From assembly GCA_020746835.1 (NCBI GenBank), contig JAGPNK010000001.1, positions 372,001-436,000 of the forward strand: a DNA stretch of 64,000 nt. The letters run 5' to 3'. Below, in pieces: positions 10,269 to 24,485 of this stretch. Position numbers and translations under genes: made by a program. This DNA comes from Stachybotrys elegans (Eukaryota; Ascomycota; Sordariomycetes; Hypocreales; Stachybotryaceae). Each line of letters starts with the position of its first letter. Positions within the stretch are counted from its first letter, which is position 1. The notes below the pieces were generated by a model, which worked only from the letters and a program-made list of their open reading frames with translations, ran no database searches and was not told the origin of the DNA.

Positions 10269-11591
10269 AATAAGAAAAAGAGTATATAGTATAGAGTATA
10301 AGTAGTAAAAAGTAAATAAATAGTAGAGATAGTGCCTAGTACCCTAGTAACTAATATAGTTATAAATAGTAAAGAGAAATAATAATAAGGCTATTATTAG
10401 GCTGCCCTTGTATATAGGGTAGCTAACTGGCCGAGTGGCTAAGTAGCTAAGCCATAGATAGCGTTATAAGCTATACTAAGCTTAACTATATATAGGCATG
10501 TAATGCAACGGGATATTAAGAGAGGGTTAGGGTGGGATTAGACTAGATAGAAGGCTCTAACTATAATCATATAAGGTTGCTAGTATCTGGCTAGAAAGCT
10601 TTAGATAACTTATTAAATAAGGTTGCTAATACTATAGAAGCCTTATTATGACTGTAACTGTAACCTATGCCTAGATAGAGAGCGCTACTAGCAATACTAA
10701 TAGAAAGCTTTAACTAATAACACTGAAAAAGCCATTGCTTTAGACTACTAATAGAGAAAAGCTTAATCTATATCTATAGCTATATAAAGCCCTTAAGCCC
10801 CTAGCTTAAAAGAAATAAATTTATTATTTATATTCTACTATCTATTTATACTAGTTAAAATATAAATAAATAATACTTATATTTATAATAATATAGTAAA
10901 GAGATTAAATCTCTTTACTAAAACTACTCTAGTAGCTATAGTAGCCTTAGCTATTACTACTACTAACCCTAGTAAAGTTATTTATAAAATAAATTACTTT
11001 AAGAGATTTAATAATAGTATTACTAATAGTCTAGAATATAATAGAATAACTTCTACTATTTCTTTTTTCTAGCTAATTTAGAGCTAGAATATAAAAAGTA
11101 GAAAAGTAAATAGACTAAAAAAAGCTAGCTCTTTAATAATAAGCCCCTTGGCTAGAAAGTTAACTTTATAAATAGATTATAGAGAACCCTAGTGCAATTA
11201 GCTTGGTTTTTTAGTATAAGTTTTTAGTTAGTTTTTTAGTTTAGTTATTAAATTAATTACTTTTGCTACCTTTGAATTATATACCTAATGCCCCTATAAT
11301 ATAAAATAGACTATAGTAGCCAAAGCATAAGCAATGTATTGGAAGCTATAGTTATATGCGGAAGTATGCAATGCATTGAAAGCCATAGTTATATATAGAA
11401 GCTATGCGGCTGCAAAGGAAGCTATAAAGAAGCATATAATACAAAGGAGCCATAGGGGAAGCTAGACACTGATTATATAATGTAGGGAACCTGCTTAGTT
11501 AGTAATAAAGTATAGAAATGGATCCAGGGTAAGCTAGAAAAGACAGTAAAAAAGAAACAGTGCAAGCCTTTTAAACCTTATGCTTAGGAGG
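10269..11591 (-). mobile_element. S1 copy 4, full length (1323 bp)
   Basis: Exact 13 bp duplications AATAATTACTTAT at 10256-10268 and 11592-11604. Both family ends are present; inserted into G1, hence younger than it. Moderately RIP-mutated. Confidence 0.88.
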
Positions 11592-12343
11592 AATAATTAC
11601 TTATTAAGATCTTTTAGTAAGCTAAGTAATATCTTTAATAGACTAAGGAATAGTTAGCTAATCTAGCTATTACTATAAGTTTTTTTATATAATCTTACTA
11701 TAAGTTTATTACTAATAGCCTTCTAGACTATTACTATTACTATTAATCTTATAGATATTTAAATAATATTTTATACTATTACTATTACTTAAACTAGCCT
11801 TATAATTAATATTATTTAATATATATATATTATTACTAAATACTAAATTACTTAGGTTTTTATAAGTATCTTTACTATATATTCTATATATATACTACTA
11901 ATTTACTATATTTAAATTATTATTTAAAAGAATATTTTAAATTTTAATATATTAATTAAGTCTAACTATCTTCCTTCTCTTTTAAAGAACTTTAAAGATA
12001 ATAATAAGATTAATAAAAAGGAAAAAGAATAAAGGCCTTTTAGAATTATAGTAATATACCTTTATTTCTTTTTTATTTATACCTTTCTATAATCTTACTA
12101 TTACTATTTCCTTACTTTCTTTTATCTTTTATATCTCTTTTTAACTTTTTTTTATTATATTATAAGCCTTTACTATATTATATTAAAGCTAACTATTATA
12201 GGCTTTTTATAAAAGCTCTAAAATAAAGTTTTTATAAGGTATCTATAAGTTATTCTTACTAGAATATTCTTTTTATTTTATAAAATACTTTCTATAATAA
12301 TATTCTTTATATTTAATAATATATTTAACTTTATATATTTTAT

Positions 12344-13663
12344 AATAAGAAAAAGAGTATATAGTATAGAGTATAAATAGTAGAGAGTAAATAAATAGTA
12401 GAGATAGTGTCTAGTACTCTAGTAACTAATATAGTTATAAATAGTAAAGAAAAATAATAATAAGACTATTATTAGGCTGCCTATATAGGGTAGCTAACTA
12501 GCTAAGTAGCTAAGCTATAGATAGCGTTATAAGCTATATATATATAGATATATAATATAATAGGATATTGAGTTATAGACACATATATATATATATATAT
12601 ATACATACAGAGGGTTAGGGCAGGATTAGACTAGACAGAAGGCTCTAATAGTATCTAGCTAGAAAGCTTTAGTTAACTCATTAAATAAGGTTATACTATA
12701 GAAGCCTTACTATAACTGTAACTATAATCTATGCCTAGATAGAGAGTGCTATAATGCTAATAGAAAGCTTTAACTAATAACGCTAGAAAAGCCTATAACA
12801 TTGCTTTAGACTGCTAATAAAGCTACTATAGCCTATAGCTATATAAAGCCCTTAAGCCCCTAGTTTAAAAGAGAAGAATTCCTTATCTATATTACTTAAA
12901 TATCTATTATTATAGAATTAAATAGTAATATAAATATAGCTATATAAGTAGCTATAGTAGCTATAGCTACTACTATAGAAAGGCCCCTCTCTCTCTACTA
13001 ATTATTTATAAGGTAAGTTATTCTAAGGGGTCTAATAATAATATTACTAACAGTCTAGAAATAGAATAACTTTTATATATCCCTAATATATAGCAATTCT
13101 AATAAGAAATTATAGTTAAAGCCTAGAAAAAAGAGTAAAGAAAAGGGCTTTAGGCTATATAAGAGACTAATAATAGAGGCTATCTATATTAATAACTATA
13201 AATAGGTATAGGGCTGGCTTGCTTTAGGAGCTAGAGATAGTTAGAATTGCTTTAAGAGAGCTCTTTTAGCCTGGTTTTTTAATATAGGTTTTTAATTAGC
13301 TTTTTACTTTAGTTATTAAATTAACTACTTTTACTACCTAGAAATTATATACCTAATGCCCCTGTGATATAATATTATAGAGAGAATAGGCAAGTAATAT
13401 ATTAGAAGCTATAGTTATATACAGAAGTGTATAATGTATTAGAAGCTATAGTTATATATAGAAGCTATACAGCTGCAAAGGAAGCTATAAAGAAGCTATA
13501 GCTATATAAGAAGGCTGATATATAATGTAAAGGAGCTATAGGGGAAGTATATAATGCAGGGAATCTACTTAGTTAATAATAGTATATAGGAACGGGTCTA
13601 GGGTAAGCTAGAAAAGACAGTGAAAAAACAGTGTAAGCCTTTTAAACCTCATGCTCAGGAGGG
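12344..13663 (-). mobile_element. S1 copy 5, full length (1320 bp)
   Basis: 13 bp duplications TTATATATTTTAT at 12331-12343 and 13664-13676. Carries a (TA)n run near 12583-12602. On the plus strand it shows a TATATAAAG box (12840-12848) and an intron-like GTAAGT (13013) / TACTAAC (13045-13051) / TCTAG (13054-13058) arrangement. Confidence 0.88.
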
Positions 13664-16600
13664 TTATATATTTTATTATTCTTAATAACTATTTTTTATA
13701 TTCTTATAGAAAGCTTTTTATAGTATTCCTTTAGTATTAAAACTAGAAATATATTATATATTTTTAATACCTTAGATAGATCTAGCTAGTATACTATTTT
13801 TATCTTATTTATTACTTAAGTTATTTTATATAGTTTTAAGAACTTTAGTATAAGCTTTTTACTAGGTTATATTAGCTTAAGGTTCTTTATAAAGAGAAGT
13901 ATTTATTTCCCTTTAGTAAAGTATTTATTAATCTATACTTTATTATAGTATTTTATAAAGGATTTCTATACCTTTATAAGCTTCTATATAAGGCCCTTAA
14001 GGTTATAGTAAAGCTTTTATAACTATAGCTTTATCTAGTTATTAATAATTATAAGGTTTATACTTAATATCCCTAAATATCTTAAATTAAATCCCCTTAG
14101 TGTTTTTATAAGGCTTTTATTAAGGCCTATATATCTATCTATATTATATATAAACTATACTAGGGATAGCTAATCTATTAAATTTTATTTTTACTCTATA
14201 GTATATATATAGAGGAAGTATTTAATAGATTAGTTTATTTACTCTATCTATTTATTAGTCTAGAGATAGAATATAGTATTAAGCTATTATTTAATTATAA
14301 TAAAATAGTAAAAGGTCTATTAATAGCTATTTATAAATATTAACTCTCTATTAGTTATAATACCTTTAGATATGCTATAATTATAGTAAAGCTTATTAAT
14401 AAAAAAGTTTATTAATCCTTTTATTATAAAGGTCTTTAAGATTACTATATATATATAGTACTTTATTAACTAGTTTATAATTACTAGAATTATATCCCTT
14501 TTATAGCTAAATATATTAGTTATTTTAAATAGACCTATAATAAAGTCTATTAATATTTTCTTAAATAGTATATATAGAATTAATAATACTATAAGCTTAC
14601 TATAGGGCTAATAATACCTTACTTTATCTATTTAATATAGATAGTAATAATAAATATAAGTTACTATATCTTTTTTTATTTATAGCTAGTAGTAGTATTA
14701 CTATAAATACTTAAGGATTCTACTAACTCTCTAGTACTCTACTATAGGGTTATTATAAATAAATATAAGGACTTCTTTTCTTATACTTATTAGTATATAA
14801 ATAGCCTTATACTAGTATAATAGGCCCTAGTAGTTTATTTATTAAAATTATTTTTAAAGCTTTTTAAAATGTTTATTTTTTTATAACTAGTTCTTTAGGC
14901 TTAAAGCCTTAGGGTTTTAGTTTTATATTATCTAGAGAGCTTTTTTAATTATTATTAGTAATAAAGGTATTATTAAAATAGACTTAATAAGCTTTAAAGA
15001 GATAGTTTTTTTAGCCTTATTACTCTTTTATAATAGCTTTTACTTTTATAGTTAGCTTTATTTATATTTTAGGGTTTCTATTAGAATCTATAGAGAGGCT
15101 TTAAGCTTACTACTCTATAGTAAAGGCTTATATTCTTATAATATTATTCTTTATATATATCTAGATATATGTATAGAGAAATTATCTTTATCTCTATAGT
15201 CTTTAAAAGTCTAGAGAATTAATAAGTACCTTACTATACTTTATCTATTAGTCTTTCTTTAGTCTTTACTATTTATTCTACTAAACTTCTCTAGAAATAT
15301 TAATAATATACTATTATAGGCCTTTATATACTTACTATATTTTAATACTTAGAGTAATATAATAAAGGGTTAGCTAAATTTATTAACCCTAGTTAGTATT
15401 TAATTTTAAAATTAAAGAGATTTAGCTCTTTTAATACTAAACTTTATTAAGGGCTTAGCTTTAGCTTTATTACTAAATAATAGTGGTTTAAGTAGTCTAT
15501 AAGTACTAATACCTTTTATTTACTATAGGCTATATAATATCTCTAGATATAAAATGCTTTTATAATTATAAAAAGTTTTATATTAGGGATATAATACTTT
15601 ACTTTAGCCTTATTAAGCTTTTATAAGAGATGTACTATAGAGTACCATTAGTTTCTATATAGCTATAATAGAATAGTCTTTATTATAAAGGTTAATATAT
15701 TTATTTTAATATAAATAGAAAGCTAAAGGTTAAAGTACTTTAAAACTAAAGCCTTAGTAAAGGTATAATATAGCTTTATAAATATTATAAAGGCTCTATT
15801 AATAAAAGTAATCTCCTTTACTATACTTAGTTTTTCTTTTAGTAAGTCTATTAATAGTATAGTAATCTTAATATAGTTCTAAATAAAGTAATAATAAAAT
15901 TCTATAAACCCTAGAAATATTAAGATCTCTTTAATACTATAAAACTTTTACTAACTTATAATAGACTTAATATAGCTTTAATATATAATAACTCCGTTTA
16001 GGATTACTATATAACTAAGAAATATAACTTTCTTTACTAAAAACTTATACTTTTTAGAGTTTCTAAATAAATTAGTCTCTTATAGTCTATATAGAATACT
16101 ATAAATATTCTCTTTATACTTTATAGAATTACTACTATATATTAAAATATTATTAAGATATATTATATAAACTATATTTACTAGCTCCTTTAGAACTTTA
16201 TTAATATACTTTTAATATATTATAGAAATATTAGTAAGACTAAATAATATTATAAAATATTTAAAGTAATTATAATAGTAATAAAAAGCTATTTTCTATT
16301 TATTATCTTTAGTAATATAAATATAGTAATAAACATCCTTAAAATTAATCTTAGTAAATATTTTATCTCCTTTTAATCTATTAAGAATCTTATTAATAAG
16401 TAATAAAAACATTTAATTCTTAATAGTAACCTTATTAAGTATATAGTAATTAATATATAATTATAGCTTTCTATTTAGCTTAAGGATAAATAGTACTAAG
16501 GCTTCTATAGGGCTTAAGAAGTATTATATTTATCCCTTTTTTAATAAGCCTTTAATATACTTATAAAGAATCTATAGTTCTTTTTTAATAAGATTATAAA

Positions 16601-18621
16601 TAGATCTATAAATAGAGCTTATACCTAGTTCTAGCTTTATTTTATAAACTTTACTATTTAATAATACTAGCTTTACTATTTTTATAATATTAAAGAAGTA
16701 TTTAAACTTAGGGTATAGATCCCTTTAGATCTTTTATAAGCTCTTTAAAGCCTTATTAATATCTTAAACTATTACTCTTAATAATAAATTAAGAGTTTTA
16801 AAACTATAAATAAAAGCCTTCTTAGGATTTATTATAGTAGCCCTTAGTACTAGAGTCTCTATTACTATATAGTAAGCTTTTTAAATTACTTTAGAGATTA
16901 CTATAATCTTATAGATTATAGATTATAGAGTATAGTATATATATTTAGTAGTTAATTTTCTATTATAGTATCTATAGATTAGCCTTATTAAGTTACTATT
17001 TCTTTAGTACTAGAGAGTTTATAGGAATATTTATAATTATAAAGTAAATCTATGATATTCTTAGGGTTTTCTAGCTATTTACTATATTAACTAATAGCTT
17101 AATCTCTCTATATATCCTTAGAGACTACTACTATATATCTATTAAATATTTATAGATAGTCTTAATATAAAATTATAAAGAGTTAGATATAAGCCTATAG
17201 TTTATTAGATTAATTAATATACTATTATTAAGAAAGCCTATTTTATATAACTAATAATAGGCCTTATAAATACCTATTTAGACTATAAAGTCTATTATAG
17301 TTTTATCTCTCTATACTTATGTCTATACTAGGGTATTATTTAGTCCAGTTATAGAGACCTTATTATAGTATTTCTTTAAGTATATCTTTCTTAATTATAA
17401 ATATAAAGTAGTATAGTATTCTTTTTAATTATAGTTATAATAGATTACCTTATTTAATAATAATAGCTTTAGCTATTCTATTATATTTTTAAAAAGTAGA
17501 TTTAAAGATTTATTTAAGGAATTATAGTAATAGTACTAAAGACTTACTAATTTCTCTTTTTTTTTACTTAGATTTATATTAGTTACTCTATAAAAGTTAA
17601 TATTATACTAGTTTTAGTATCTATAGATATACTATTAAAAGGATTAATTTTACAGTTAATATAGAAAGCTATCTTAAATAAATTAAAGATTAAATTAAAA
17701 AGCTTTTAAATAAAATAATTAAAAAAATAAATATATTCTTTAATTAAGACTCTCTCTTTTTAATAGAAGTAATATAGCTTTAAAACTATATTAAAAGCTT
17801 TAGTTTACTTATTAAAGACTAGTCTTTAGTAAAACTTAAGGTATTTATTATATATAGATATTACTAAGTTAATAGTAAATTCTCTATCTTAATTTAGATA
17901 TAAGGTCTATTTAATATAAGCCTTTTCTATAAGCTTATTATTAACTATTAGAACCCTTAGTTTATTATTATAGTATTTCTCTTTCTTTTATTTAAATAGT
18001 ATTATTAGTATAGTTATATATTTAATATAATTATTATAGAATTATCTAGTAAATTTAATAGATACTAGATTTAGTTATATATTATAGTATAATCTCTATA
18101 GTATTATAAAGGCCTTATTATTTTTCTCTAAGTATTTAATAGCTTAATAGCTAAAGCCTTAGAATTTAGATTATATTAGGGTAATTATATATATACTATA
18201 CCCTTTATAAGATTCTATACTAATAATACTATAGCCTTAAAGGAATATTACTAGAGAGTCTATAATAAAGCTACTAAGATTACTTTAGGCTATTTAAATT
18301 TATCTCTTATAGTTTTAGATTTATTATTTTTATTCTATAGCTTAAGCTCTTACTTTAAGGGCTATAAGGATAGTATAATACTATTATATAGCTACTTTAC
18401 TTTTATTACTAGATATACTTACGGTTATAGAGATTATAATAAATTTCTAAGAATTATAGTCTATATCTATAATTAATATATCTAAATAGCTAGTATATAG
18501 ACTTAGCTATAGACTTATAATAACCTTAGAGAGACTATAAGGGTTATTCTTAGTCTTTAGTATATATAATATTATATTTTAAATAGCCTTTTACCTTAAG
18601 ATAAATTTAGAAAAATTAATT

Positions 18622-18850
18622 TATTAAGATTTAGAGTTTGCTAGAAGAGTAAATAAAGTGTAATAAGATTATAGTTACTCTATAGCTAGGTTAATAATAA
18701 TAATAGTTTTAATTCTTACCCTTTTATCTTTAATTATAGCCTCTATACTAGATATTTTATCTAGTTCTAGGTTATACTAGCTCTAGCCTATTTATAGCCT
18801 TACTAAGGCCTCTATGTTACCCTAGAGCCGGGGCCTATAAGGTTATAATA
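18622..18850 (-). repeat. G1 5' LTR
   Basis: 229 bp. Contains the less mutated phrase GAGCCGGGGCCTATAAGG at its right end. Followed by CTAAG (18851-18855), the duplicate of 8774-8778. Confidence 0.8.
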
Positions 18851-19190
18851 CTAAGTAGCTAAGCTATAGATAGCTATTAGTATTATTATAAGCTATATTA
18901 AGCTTATATATAGGTATATAATATAATAGAATATAAAGATATATAGAGAGTTAAAATAGAATTGAATAGAAAGGTTTAACTAACTATAACTATATAAGAT
19001 TATTAATGCTTAGTTAAAAAGCTTTAGTTAACTTATTAAATAAAATTATACTATAGAAGCCTTATTATAATATATATTTAGATAGAGAGTACTATAATAG
19101 TAATAGAAAGCTTTAATTAATAATACTAAAAAAGCCTATAATATTACTTTAAGCTATTAATAGAGCTATTAAAAAGCTTAATTTATATTT
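18851..19190 (-). mobile_element. S1 copy 3, continuation after G1
   Basis: Resumes exactly where 8778 stops and runs until S1 copy 6 interrupts it at about 19191. The rest of copy 3 is not found further right, so part was lost. Confidence 0.75.
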
Positions 19191-19881
19191 ATAATAAGAA
19201 AAAGAGTATATAATATAAAGTATAACTAATAAAAAGGAAATAAATAATAAAGATAGTATTTAGTACCCTAGTAACTAATATAGTTATAAATAGTAAAGAG
19301 AAATAATAATAAGGCTATTATTAAGCTATTTATATAGAGTAGGTAACTAATTAAGTAGCTAAGGTATAAATAGCTATAAGTACTATTATAAGCTATAATA
19401 TATAGAGAGTTAGAATAGGGTTAGTATCTAGCTAGAAAGCTTTAGTTAACTTATTAAATAAGATTATTAATGCTATAAAAGCCTTATTATAATCTATACC
19501 TAGATAGAGAGTATTATTAGTAATACTAATAGAAAGCTTTAATAATACTAAAAAGCCTATAATATTACTTTAGACTACTAATAGAGCTATTATAGCCTAT
19601 AGCTATATAAAGCCTTTAAGTCTTTAATTTAAAAGAGAAGAATTTCTTATCTATATTACTTAAATATTTACTAAGATTAATATTAATATAGAATTAAATA
19701 ATAATAATAGTAATAATATAGTTACTTTAATAGCTATAATAGCTTTAAATACTATTTCTATTTAAATATTTAATAATATTATTATCAAAATAAATTCTTT
19801 TAAATAGTTTTCTTTAAGTTATTTAATAATAGTATTACTAATAGTTTAGAAATAGAATGACTTTTATATACTTTTAGTATA
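19191..19881 (-). mobile_element. S1 copy 6, interrupted fragment
   Basis: Starts with the reversed S1 3' end and runs about 690 bp before copy 7 breaks it. No continuation was found. Strongly RIP-mutated. Confidence 0.7.
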
Positions 19882-20621
19882 ATAATAAGGAAAAGAGTAT
19901 ATAATATAGAGTATAAATAGTAAAAAGTAAATTAATAGTAGAGATAGTATTTAGTACGCTAGTAACTAATATAGTTATAAATAGTAAAGAGAAATAATAA
20001 TAAGGCTATTATTAGGCTACCCTTATATATAGAGTAGCTAACTAGCTAAGTACCTAAGCTATAGATAGCTATAACTTTATTATAAGCTATATTAAGTATA
20101 TATAGATATATAATATAACGGGATATTAAGCTAGCCTTTAAAATAGAAATATATACTAAACTAATTATAATTATCTAAGGTTATTAATGTCTAGCTAGAA
20201 AGCTTTAGTTAATTTATTAAATAAAGTTATACTATAGAAGCCTTACTATAACTATAACTATAATCTATATTTAAATAGAGAGTACTATAATACTAATAGA
20301 AAGCTTTAACTAACTATAACTATAAGGTTATACTGGAAAAGCTATTACTTTAGGCTGCTAATAGAGAAAAGCTTATTTTACTTTTAGTCTATAGCTATAT
20401 AAAGCCCTTAAGCTTCTAGCTTAAAAGAAAAGAATTTCTTATCTATATTACTTAAATATATATCTATTAATATAGAATTAAATAATAATAATAATAATGA
20501 GATAACTACTTTAGTAGCTATAGTAGCCCTAGCTATTACTCCTATTTATATTCCTAATAATATTATTATTAAGGTAAGTTTTTTTAAGTAGTCTTTTAAT
20601 AATAGTATTACTAATAGTATA
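19882..20621 (-). mobile_element. S1 copy 7, left part
   Basis: Broken at 20608-20621 by copy 8, and resumes at 21902. AT-rich. Confidence 0.75.
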
Positions 20622-21901
20622 ATAAAGAAAAGAGTATATAGTATAGAGTATAAATAGTAAAGAATAAATAAATAGTAAAGATAGTATCTAGTGCCCTAGT
20701 AACTAATATAGTTATAAATAGTAAAGAAAAATAATAATAAGGCTATTATTAGGCTACTTTTATATATAAGATAGCTAACTAGCTAAGTAACTAAGCTATA
20801 GATAGCTATAATATTATAAGCTATATATATATAGGTATATAATATAATGGGATATTAAGTGAAATAGATATATATACTAAATAGTATTTAGCTAGAAAGC
20901 TTTAGTTAATTTGTTAGATAAATACTAACTAATTAAATAAGGTTACTAATATTATAAAAGCCTTACTATAATTTATACTTAAATAGAAAGCACTATAATA
21001 CTAATAGAAAGCTTTAAGCTAGAAATGCCTATAATATTACTCTAGGCTACTAATAGAGCTATTAAAAAGCTTATTTAGCCTATAGCTATATAAAGTCCTT
21101 AAGTCTCTAGCTTAGAAGAGAAGAATTCTTTATCTATATTCTATACTCTATTTATATATCTTATAAAATAAATAATAATTTATAAACTATAGCTACTCTA
21201 GTAGCTATAATAGCTCTAGCTACTGCCTCTATCTATATCTCTAATAATATTATTATTAAGGTAAGTCTTTTTAAGTAGTCTTCTTTAAGCTATTAATATA
21301 AGCTATTAGTAAACTCTTAAGCTATAGCTATAGTCTTGCTTATTTAATAATAATATTACTAATAGTCTAGAATATAATAGAATAACTTCTATATACTACC
21401 CTTATATAGTAATTCTAATAAGGAATTATATTTAAAGCCTAAAAAAGAAATAAAGGAAAGAGTAAGAGACTAAAGAGAAGGCTAGAGATAGAGACTAATT
21501 ATATTAGTAATAGAAGCAAATAGATAGGGCCCTAGTATAATTAGCTTGGTTTTTCAGTTAGGATTTTTAATTAGTTTTTTAGATTAGTTTTTGAATTAAT
21601 TGCTCTTGCTGTTTTCTTATTAAATTATATATCTAATGCCTTTATAATATAATATTATAGAGAGAATAAACTATAGTAGTTAAAGTGTAAGTAATGCATT
21701 AAAAGCTATAGTTATATATAGAAGTATATAATGTAAAGAAGCTATAGAGAAAGTATATAATGTAAAGAAGCTATAGAGGAAGTATATAATATAGGGAACC
21801 TGCTTAGTTAGTAATAGTATATAGAAATAGGTCCAGGGTAAGCTAGAAAAGACAGTAGAAAAAAACCAGTATAAGCCTTTTAAACCTTATGCTTAGAAGG
21901 G
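20622..21901 (-). mobile_element. S1 copy 8, full length (1280 bp), nested in copy 7
   Basis: 14 bp duplications TTACTAATAGTATA at 20608-20621 and 21902-21915. S1 inserted into S1. Confidence 0.85.
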
Positions 21902-22052
21902 TTACTAATAGTATATAATAGAATAACCTTTATATATTTCTAGTATATAGTAATTCTAATAAGAAATTATAGCTAAAGCCTAGAGAAAAAAGCAAAAAAA
22001 GAGCTCTAAACTACTTAAGAAACTATCTAAGAAACTATCTAAGAAACTAATA
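21902..22052 (-). mobile_element. S1 copy 7, right part, with short tandem repeat
   Basis: Continues copy 7 and ends in a run of about three imperfect 12 bp units (ACTATCTAAGAA type, 22011-22049) that adjoins repeat D. The 5' end of the copy is missing. Confidence 0.6.
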
Positions 22053-22290
22053 ATTATTAAACTATAGGTTTAATAGAATAGATTAATTAAAGGTTAAAGG
22101 TTTAAGCTAGCTAGTTTATAGAGTTAAATATATATTTAATTAATAAGCTAATAAAACTAATAAGCTAATAAGCAGTAGTTTAAATTATATAATATATAAT
22201 TTATCTAATTTATATAATATATATAGGTTATTATAATATACCTTTAAACTATATATAATAAATAGTAATTATGTATATATATTTATCTTT

Positions 22291-22401
22291 ATTCTTCTTT
22301 ACTATTTATAACTATATTAGTTACTAAAGTACTAAATACTATCTCTACTATTTATTTACTTTCTACTATTTATACTCTATATTATATACTCTTTTCCTTA
22401 T
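22291..22401 (+). mobile_element. S1 copy 9, 5'-truncated (111 bp)
   Basis: 15 bp duplications TATATATTTATCTTT at 22276-22290 and 22402-22416. The empty site is present in D copy 2 near 61960. Confidence 0.85.
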
Positions 22402-22604
22402 TATATATTTATCTTTAGGCTTATATATATTTAATCTATTTACCTATTATCTATTTAATAAGTTAAATTAAGTTATATATTAAAAGATTATTTAAGTAAG
22501 TTAGATAAATATTAATTAGAATAGTAGTTTAATATAGATATCTATAATATTATTTTATAATATAATATATTTAATAATAAAGTTAATATTATAATATTCT
22601 TAGA

Positions 22605-22883
22605 TTGGCTAGGCTATAACCCCATCTCTCTTTATACTAAAGATTACGTAAAATGTCATGTGACTAATAGATGCAACAGTCATCTAACATACCACGTAAT
22701 CTAGCAGCGAATCTCTTATTAGCTCCATAACGCAATACCTTATTATATGTTATCTAGAGACGCGGAACTGCCCTAACCCAATCGGGTATAGGCTGGCTTT
22801 AAACAACGGGGCTTTAGTCATGCTATTCTAAACGGTCTAGGTTAGGTGCCCCTCTACTAAGATTAGTAGCTTGAAATTTTATC
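22605..22883. mobile_element. 279 bp unidentified insertion with 14 bp target duplication
   Basis: ATAATATTCTTAGA occurs at 22591-22604 and 22884-22897; D copy 2 has the uninterrupted site near 62140-62155. The insert starts TTGGCTAGGC, ends TTGAAATTTTATC, is GC-balanced with many CpA, TpG and CpG dinucleotides intact, and shares no visible sequence with S1 or the Gypsy elements. No convincing Pol III A/B boxes were seen. Orientation unknown. Confidence 0.75.
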
Positions 22884-23075
22884 ATAATATTCTTAGATAA
22901 AATAGTAGTTCTTAGTAATATACTTTATATATATTATAATTTTATTATTTTTTATAATATTAATTACTAGCTTATTATTATAAAATAGAATTAGTTAATA
23001 TATTATAATTGTAAGTATTAATAGTAGATTAAATAGAATAATAATTATCCATAGTCGATATAATATAGTATATCT

Positions 23076-23173
23076 ATTTATAACTATATTAGTTACCGGG
23101 GCACTAGGCACTATCTTTACTATTTATTTACTCTCTATTATTTATACTCTATACTATATACTCTTTTCCTTAT
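23076..23173 (+). mobile_element. S1 copy 10, 5'-truncated (about 98 bp)
   Basis: Absent from D copy 2. The flanks share TATATCT in a TA-rich context, so the duplication length cannot be fixed. Retains GGGGCACTAGGCACTATC. Confidence 0.75.
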
Positions 23174-23285
23174 TATATATATATCTAATAAACTAAGCTT
23201 TATATATTAATTATATAATAGTATTTTATTATTTTTACTTTAGGCAATTAAATAGTTATTTAATAGTAAGATATATTTAGAGAAG

Positions 23286-23360
23286 AAGCCATTAAGTACT
23301 ATCTTTACTATTTATTTACTCTTTACTACTTATACTCTATACTATACACTCTTTTCTTAT
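23286..23360 (+). mobile_element. S1 copy 11, 5'-truncated (about 75 bp)
   Basis: Absent from D copy 2. Flanks ATATTTAGAGAAG and ATATTTAAATAAG look like one duplication that has since mutated. Confidence 0.7.
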
Positions 23361-24485
23361 TATATTTAAATAAGGATTTTAATATATTTAGATTAAAGTT
23401 AAAAGATATATTAATATATATAACTAGTTATAGATTTATAATTTAGCTTTTATATATTACTAATTAGTTTAATATTTATTTAATATATTATAATATTTAA
23501 TTTATATATAATATATACTCTATATTTAGAATAGTATTAAATATTAATAATATAGTAGTTAAATATAGTAAGTCTAGATAGGTTTCTATAAGTAAGAAGT
23601 TAATAGATTTTATAATCTATTAGTATTTTATAATATTAATAATATCTTCTAGCTAAAATTAAAAGGGAAATATATCTAGATTTAGTAGTATTTATTATTA
23701 ATTATAGTTAGTAAAGCTAAATTATATAAGGATATATTTAGTATATTTTTATTATATAATAATAATTCTATTATTAGTATATATTAATATAAGGCTAAGC
23801 AGGTATTTATATTAATCTAAATCTTTATATTTAAATTTAAATAATAGTAGTTTTTAAATTTAATAATAAAACTATTAATAATAATAAAAAGAATATTATT
23901 AATATATATAATAATTATTAAAAAGGCTTTAATAAATATATATAAACTAAATAATATTTATTAGAAATTATATTTAATTAGCTATAATTAAAGACTACTA
24001 TATTATTTAAGTCTAAACTATTTAAGTCTATATAATATTTAGTTAAGTTATAATATAATTTATTATTATTAGATATTTATTAATATAGTCTAATAGATAT
24101 TTATATATATAATATATTATAAATATCTATTAAGGTATATAGTTTTAATATCTATTTATTAGATATTCTATTTTATTATTATAGTAATATATAGAATAAA
24201 ATATAAGCTATTATATTATATAATTAATAAGTATATATTATAGTTTATTTTATAAATTTAAGTAAATCTATAGATAATAAAATATACCTTATATTATACT
24301 AATATATTATTTATATAGTATTTTATAAGAAATACCTATTATAGATTAATAAAGATTAATAAATTAATACTATTAATATTCTATTTAATTTAGATTCCTT
24401 TCTCTATTAGTAAATAAACTTCTAGACTAATAGCTTAATACTATCTTTTACTTTTTAATCTTTTTATTACTTAGTTATATATAAT

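Larger units (their letters stand above)
8779..18850 (-). mobile_element. Ty3/Gypsy LTR retrotransposon G1, RIP-inactivated
   Basis: Direct LTRs at 8779-9003 and 18622-18850 are flanked by CTAAG duplications inside S1 copy 3. Removing nested S1 copies 4 and 5 leaves about 7.4 kb. The minus strand, read through stops, shows Gypsy reverse transcriptase: an LNKVTIKN stretch near 16.4 kb, FTKI-F-DVYY after it, and YLNNILIYS (from YLDDILIYS, both catalytic D codons mutated to N) at about 16160-16133. A purine-rich tract just inside the 9003 LTR suits a polypurine tract. No part is translatable. Confidence 0.85.

Noticed and set aside
12604..12640. TTAGGG-like sequence (GGGTTAGGG) recurring in the AT-rich block, suggesting telomere repeats
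   Set aside because: Single occurrences at a fixed position inside S1 copies (also in copies 20, 24 and 32), not tandem arrays.
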